From Williamsia sterculiae (lineage in GTDB: Bacteria > Actinomycetota > Actinomycetes > Mycobacteriales > Mycobacteriaceae), in the NCBI RefSeq assembly GCF_900156495.1, contig NZ_FTNT01000005.1, positions 205,126-269,125 of the forward strand: a DNA stretch of 64,000 nucleotides, written 5' to 3'. Both the position numbers and the translations under genes were made by a program. Of this stretch, positions 61,299-64,000 are shown piece by piece. Position 1 is the stretch's first letter. Each line of letters opens with the position of its first letter. The notes beneath the pieces were generated by a model. That model searched no databases and had not been told where the DNA came from. It saw nothing but the letters and a program-made list of their open reading frames with translations.

Positions 61299-61783
61299 GC
61301 GAAGACCGCATCGAGGTCGACCGCCACATCGTCGCACCACCCGACGAGATCTTCGCCGTGCTGACCGACCCGCAGGGTCACGTCGCGATCGACGGCTCGG
61401 GCATGCTGATGTCCGCCGACGGCCGTCGGGTGGCCACCGCGGGTGACTCGTTCGTGGTGCACATGGACCGCGAGGCGCTCGGCGATCTCCCGATGGGCCT
61501 CTACGACGTGGACGTCACCATCTTGACGCTGGAACCCGACCGGGAGATCTCCTGGACCGTGGTGGGCACGGTGCGCCCGCCCATCGGCCACGTGTACGGC
61601 TACCGGCTCGAACCCGAGGGCGACGGCACCCGGGTCACGTCGTTCTACGACTGGTCCGACATCCGTGAGGACTGGCGAGACAAGGGTGTGTTCCCCGTGG
61701 TCCGACCGGAGTCGTTGTCGGCGACGTTGGGGATCCTGGCCCGGACGGTCGCCCGCGGTTATCCGCTGGCCACGGCACGCTGA
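61295..61783 (+). CDS. SRPBCC (START-like) family protein
   Basis: 162 residues from GTG overlapping the previous stop. Polyketide cyclase/START fold with RHIVAPPDEIFAVLTDPQG at the start, then VDVTILTLEPDREISWTVVG and GTRVTSFYDWSDI. Binds a hydrophobic ligand; ligand unknown. Coupled with the acidic MTFPH protein. Confidence 0.82.
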   Translation: MSEDRIEVDRHIVAPPDEIFAVLTDPQGHVAIDGSGMLMSADGRRVATAGDSFVVHMDREALGDLPMGLYDVDVTILTLEPDREISWTVVGTVRPPIGHVYGYRLEPEGDGTRVTSFYDWSDIREDWRDKGVFPVVRPESLSATLGILARTVARGYPLATAR

Positions 61784-61792
61784 TCCGGGCGA

Positions 61793-61810
61793 GTACACCG
61801 ACTGTTCATC
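61793..61810 (+). promoter_or_regulatory. PHO-box-like direct repeat upstream of phoD
   Basis: GTACACC-GACT-GTTCATC: two 7-base units 11 bases apart, each one mismatch from GTTCACC, 57 bases before the phoD GTG. This is the form of actinobacterial PhoP/RegX3 sites. Confidence 0.6.
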
Positions 61811-61866
61811 CGACGAGGCGGCTGCTCCGCTTGACGTGTCCCGCAGGTGCGGGTGGAATTCCGGCG

Positions 61867-63549
61867 GTGTCCGAAGAACCGTCGCGACCCGATCCCACGC
61901 TGACCCGGCGACATTTCCTGCAGGCGTCCGGTGTCGCCGCCGCGGGCGTCCCCGCCACCGTCGCCGCCGCCTCGTCGGTCACCGACGTCCTGGCCCACGC
62001 CGACCCGGGTACCGGTGCGTTCCGGCACGGCATCGCCTCGGGTGACCCCACCCCGGATGCGGTGATCATCTGGACGCGCGTCACCCCCACCCCACAGGCG
62101 ACCCCCGGCTCGGGTGTCGGGCCCGACGTCGCGGTGCGGTGGGTGGTGACAACCGATCCCGAGCTGCGGTCCGTCGTACGCAGCGGCACCGTCCTCGCCA
62201 CCGTCGCCGCGGACCACACCGTGAAGGCCGATGTGGCCGGTCTCGCCCCGGCCACCACCTATCACTACGGGTTCTCGCTGCCCGACGGTCGTCGGTCGGC
62301 CACCGGCACCACCCGTACGGCGCCGGCCGCCACCGCCGACGTCGCCCGGCTGCGTTTCGGGGTGGCGTCCTGCGCGAACTGGGAATCGGGCTATTTCGCG
62401 GCCTACCGCCATCTCGCGGCCCGCCGCGACCTCGACGCGGTCATCTTCCTCGGTGACTACATCTACGAGTACAGGACCGGTGGATACACCGGTAAGTACG
62501 GCGTGATCCGGCCCTACGAGCCGCGTAACGAGCTGGTCTCCCTGCGGGACTACCGGACCCGGCACGGGCAGTACAAGGCCGATCCCGATCTGCAGGCCGC
62601 GCACCTGCGGGTTCCGTGGATCTGCACCTGGGACGATCACGAGTTCGCCAACGACGCGTGGGACACCGGTGCGGAGAATCATCAGCCGGCCACCGAGGGC
62701 AGTTGGCAGAGCAGGCGGGACGCCGCCCAGCGCGCCTATTACGAGTGGATGCCGGTCCGGCCGGCCGGGACCCCGAACAACCGACACATCTACCGGCGCC
62801 TGCGTTTCGGGAGGCTGCTCGAGCTATCGATGCTCGATCTGCGCACCTACCGGTCGCAGCAGGCCACGTCCACCAACGGCGCCCGGGTCGACGCTCCCGA
62901 TCGCACCATCACCGGCGCCGACCAGATGGCCTGGCTCACCGGTGGCCTGGTCACCTCCACCGCGCAGTGGAAGGTCGTCGGCAATCCGGTGATGATCACC
63001 CCGACGCTGCTCCCACCGCTGGAACCCCGGACCACGGCCGCGTTGACGCAGATGTTGGGCCTGCCGCGGGGCGGGGTCACCTACAACGCCGACCAATGGG
63101 ACGGTTACACCGCCGACCGCGATCGGTTGGTGGGTGCGCTGCGCGATCATCGGGTGCGTGACACGGTCTTCATCACCGGTGACATCCATTCGTCGTGGTC
63201 GTGCGACGTCCCGGTCGACGCGGCGAACTACCCCGGCGCGGGCACCGTGGCCACCGAGCTGGTGGTCACCTCGGTGACCGCGGCGAACATCGACGATCTG
63301 ACCAAGACCCCGGAGGGGACCGCGGGAGCCGTCGCGGGCGACGCGCTGTCGGCGTTGAACCACCACGTCAAGTACGTCGACCTCGATCGCCACGGGTACG
63401 GGGTGTTCGAGGTGACCCCGGCAGGGGTACAGATGGATCACTGGCACCTGGTGGCCAAGGAGGATCCGCGCTCGGGTATTCGTCTGGATGCCTCCTGGCG
63501 GGTCGACACCGGTACCCAGCGCGTGCGCCCGGCGCGACCACTGGTCTGA
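61867..63549 (+). CDS. phoD: PhoD-type alkaline phosphatase/phosphodiesterase, Tat-exported
   Basis: 560 residues from GTG (VSEEPSRPDPT); a TTG 36 bases upstream is less likely. Twin-arginine signal LTRRHFLQASGVAAAG with cleavage near LAHA-DPG. PhoD blocks: FRHGIASGDPTPDAVIIWTR, metal site ASCANWESGYFAAY, FLGDYIYEY, TWDDHEFANDAW and ITGDIHSSWS. Releases phosphate from organic esters outside the cell. The PHO-box-like repeat upstream fits induction on phosphate starvation. Confidence 0.93.
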   Translation: MSEEPSRPDPTLTRRHFLQASGVAAAGVPATVAAASSVTDVLAHADPGTGAFRHGIASGDPTPDAVIIWTRVTPTPQATPGSGVGPDVAVRWVVTTDPELRSVVRSGTVLATVAADHTVKADVAGLAPATTYHYGFSLPDGRRSATGTTRTAPAATADVARLRFGVASCANWESGYFAAYRHLAARRDLDAVIFLGDYIYEYRTGGYTGKYGVIRPYEPRNELVSLRDYRTRHGQYKADPDLQAAHLRVPWICTWDDHEFANDAWDTGAENHQPATEGSWQSRRDAAQRAYYEWMPVRPAGTPNNRHIYRRLRFGRLLELSMLDLRTYRSQQATSTNGARVDAPDRTITGADQMAWLTGGLVTSTAQWKVVGNPVMITPTLLPPLEPRTTAALTQMLGLPRGGVTYNADQWDGYTADRDRLVGALRDHRVRDTVFITGDIHSSWSCDVPVDAANYPGAGTVATELVVTSVTAANIDDLTKTPEGTAGAVAGDALSALNHHVKYVDLDRHGYGVFEVTPAGVQMDHWHLVAKEDPRSGIRLDASWRVDTGTQRVRPARPLV

Positions 63550-63683
63550 ACGGATCTTTCTCGCCCGGCTCAGCTCTGGGGCTGTTGGGGCTTAGGATCG
63601 AGGAAACCGACCGTATCCCGGCCCAGCCGCGACCGCAGTGAGTCGGCGTGACCTGGCGTGATCGGGCGTGATGAGGAGGATTC

Positions 63684-64000
63684 GTGACAGCTGTTGAGCA
63701 GCCGGTGTCGGTGGTGCCGGAGCGGCCGTTTCCGGCGCGGTCGGGGGCCAAGGGTTCGTTTGTGTACAAGATGGTCACGACGACGGATCACAAGACGTTG
63801 GGGATCATGTATTTGGTCGCGTGTTTTGTGTTCTTTTTGATCGGTGGGTTGATGGCCTTGTTGATGCGTGCGGAGTTGGCGCATCCGGGGATGCAGTTTT
63901 TGTCGACGGAGCAGTTCAATCAGTTGTTCACCATGCATGGCACGGTGATGTTGTTGATGTATGCGACGCCGATCGTGATCGGGTTCGCGAATGTGGTGTT
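63684..64000 (+). CDS. ctaD: Cytochrome c oxidase subunit I (5' end only)
   Basis: GTG start with GAGGAGGA a few bases upstream; 105 codons are inside the window. The N-terminus is soluble ([20 protein letters not shown]), then the family start [20 protein letters not shown], first helix, and [20 protein letters not shown] containing a haem-ligand His. Subunit I of the aa3 oxidase carries haem a and the haem a3-CuB centre. Codon choice differs from its neighbours, with many TTG, TTT and G-ending codons. Confidence 0.93.
   Translation, partial: MTAVEQPVSVVPERPFPARSGAKGSFVYKMVTTTDHKTLGIMYLVACFVFFLIGGLMALLMRAELAHPGMQFLSTEQFNQLFTMHGTVMLLMYATPIVIGFANVV

Overview
The window is high-GC actinobacterial chromosome, most like a mycolic-acid-containing genus such as Gordonia or a close Mycobacteriales relative. 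The evidence is an antigen-85-type mycolyltransferase, an ergothioneine cluster, deazaflavin-dependent (Ddn-like) oxidoreductase and DUF222/HNH (13E12-type) genes, an IdeR-like iron box, and many starts with a TANNNT -10 element 6-8 bases upstream (leaderless transcripts). Genus is inferred from family content, not from a marker gene.

Layout. 1-5756: a sugar island (GH65 disaccharide phosphorylase running off the left edge, PfkB kinase, sugar-porter permease, ROK repressor) with a CRP/GlxR-like site at the permease promoter. 5887-6852: a lipoprotein. 7021-18633: a phosphonate locus with phnF facing phnGHIJKL-DUF1045-phnMN, and phnD-phnC-phnE (fused tandem permease) converging from the other side. 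A shared operator-like motif lies at both outer promoters. 18831-25393: TetR/acyltransferase pair, GNAT, DUF222-HNH gene with an SOS-like box, small membrane proteins, BluB and a Ddn-like protein. 25533-29552: zwf, then davB-davA (lysine to 5-aminovalerate). 29560-34360: siderophore-binding lipoprotein with an IdeR-like box, divergent from a heterodimeric ABC exporter.

34375-44860: DUF2127 protein, GH13 enzyme, a three-gene aldo/keto reductase plus two-amidohydrolase cassette of unknown substrate, SDR-DUF2867 protein, TauE/SafE permease, DUF5709 protein, gamma-glutamyltransferase, NUDIX and GyrI-like proteins. 44857-51455: GlxA/AraC regulator divergent from an MFS permease, mycolyltransferase with terminator, small proteins, acetyltransferase and 2,2-dialkylglycine decarboxylase. 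51573-56317: a 48-residue protein and egtABCD (no egtE). 56328-64000: lipocalin, aldehyde dehydrogenase, PAS-degenerate GGDEF protein, nadB behind a 21-bp palindrome, a small acidic protein with a paralogue 12 kb away, SRPBCC protein, phoD with a PHO-box-like repeat, and the 5' end of ctaD.

How the parts work together: the phn genes and phoD serve phosphorus scavenging; the GH65/kinase/permease/ROK set imports and phosphorolyses a glucoside; davBA and dgdA use amino acids as carbon and nitrogen sources; egtABCD makes most of the ergothioneine pathway. No rRNA, tRNA, insertion sequence or CRISPR array was recognised.
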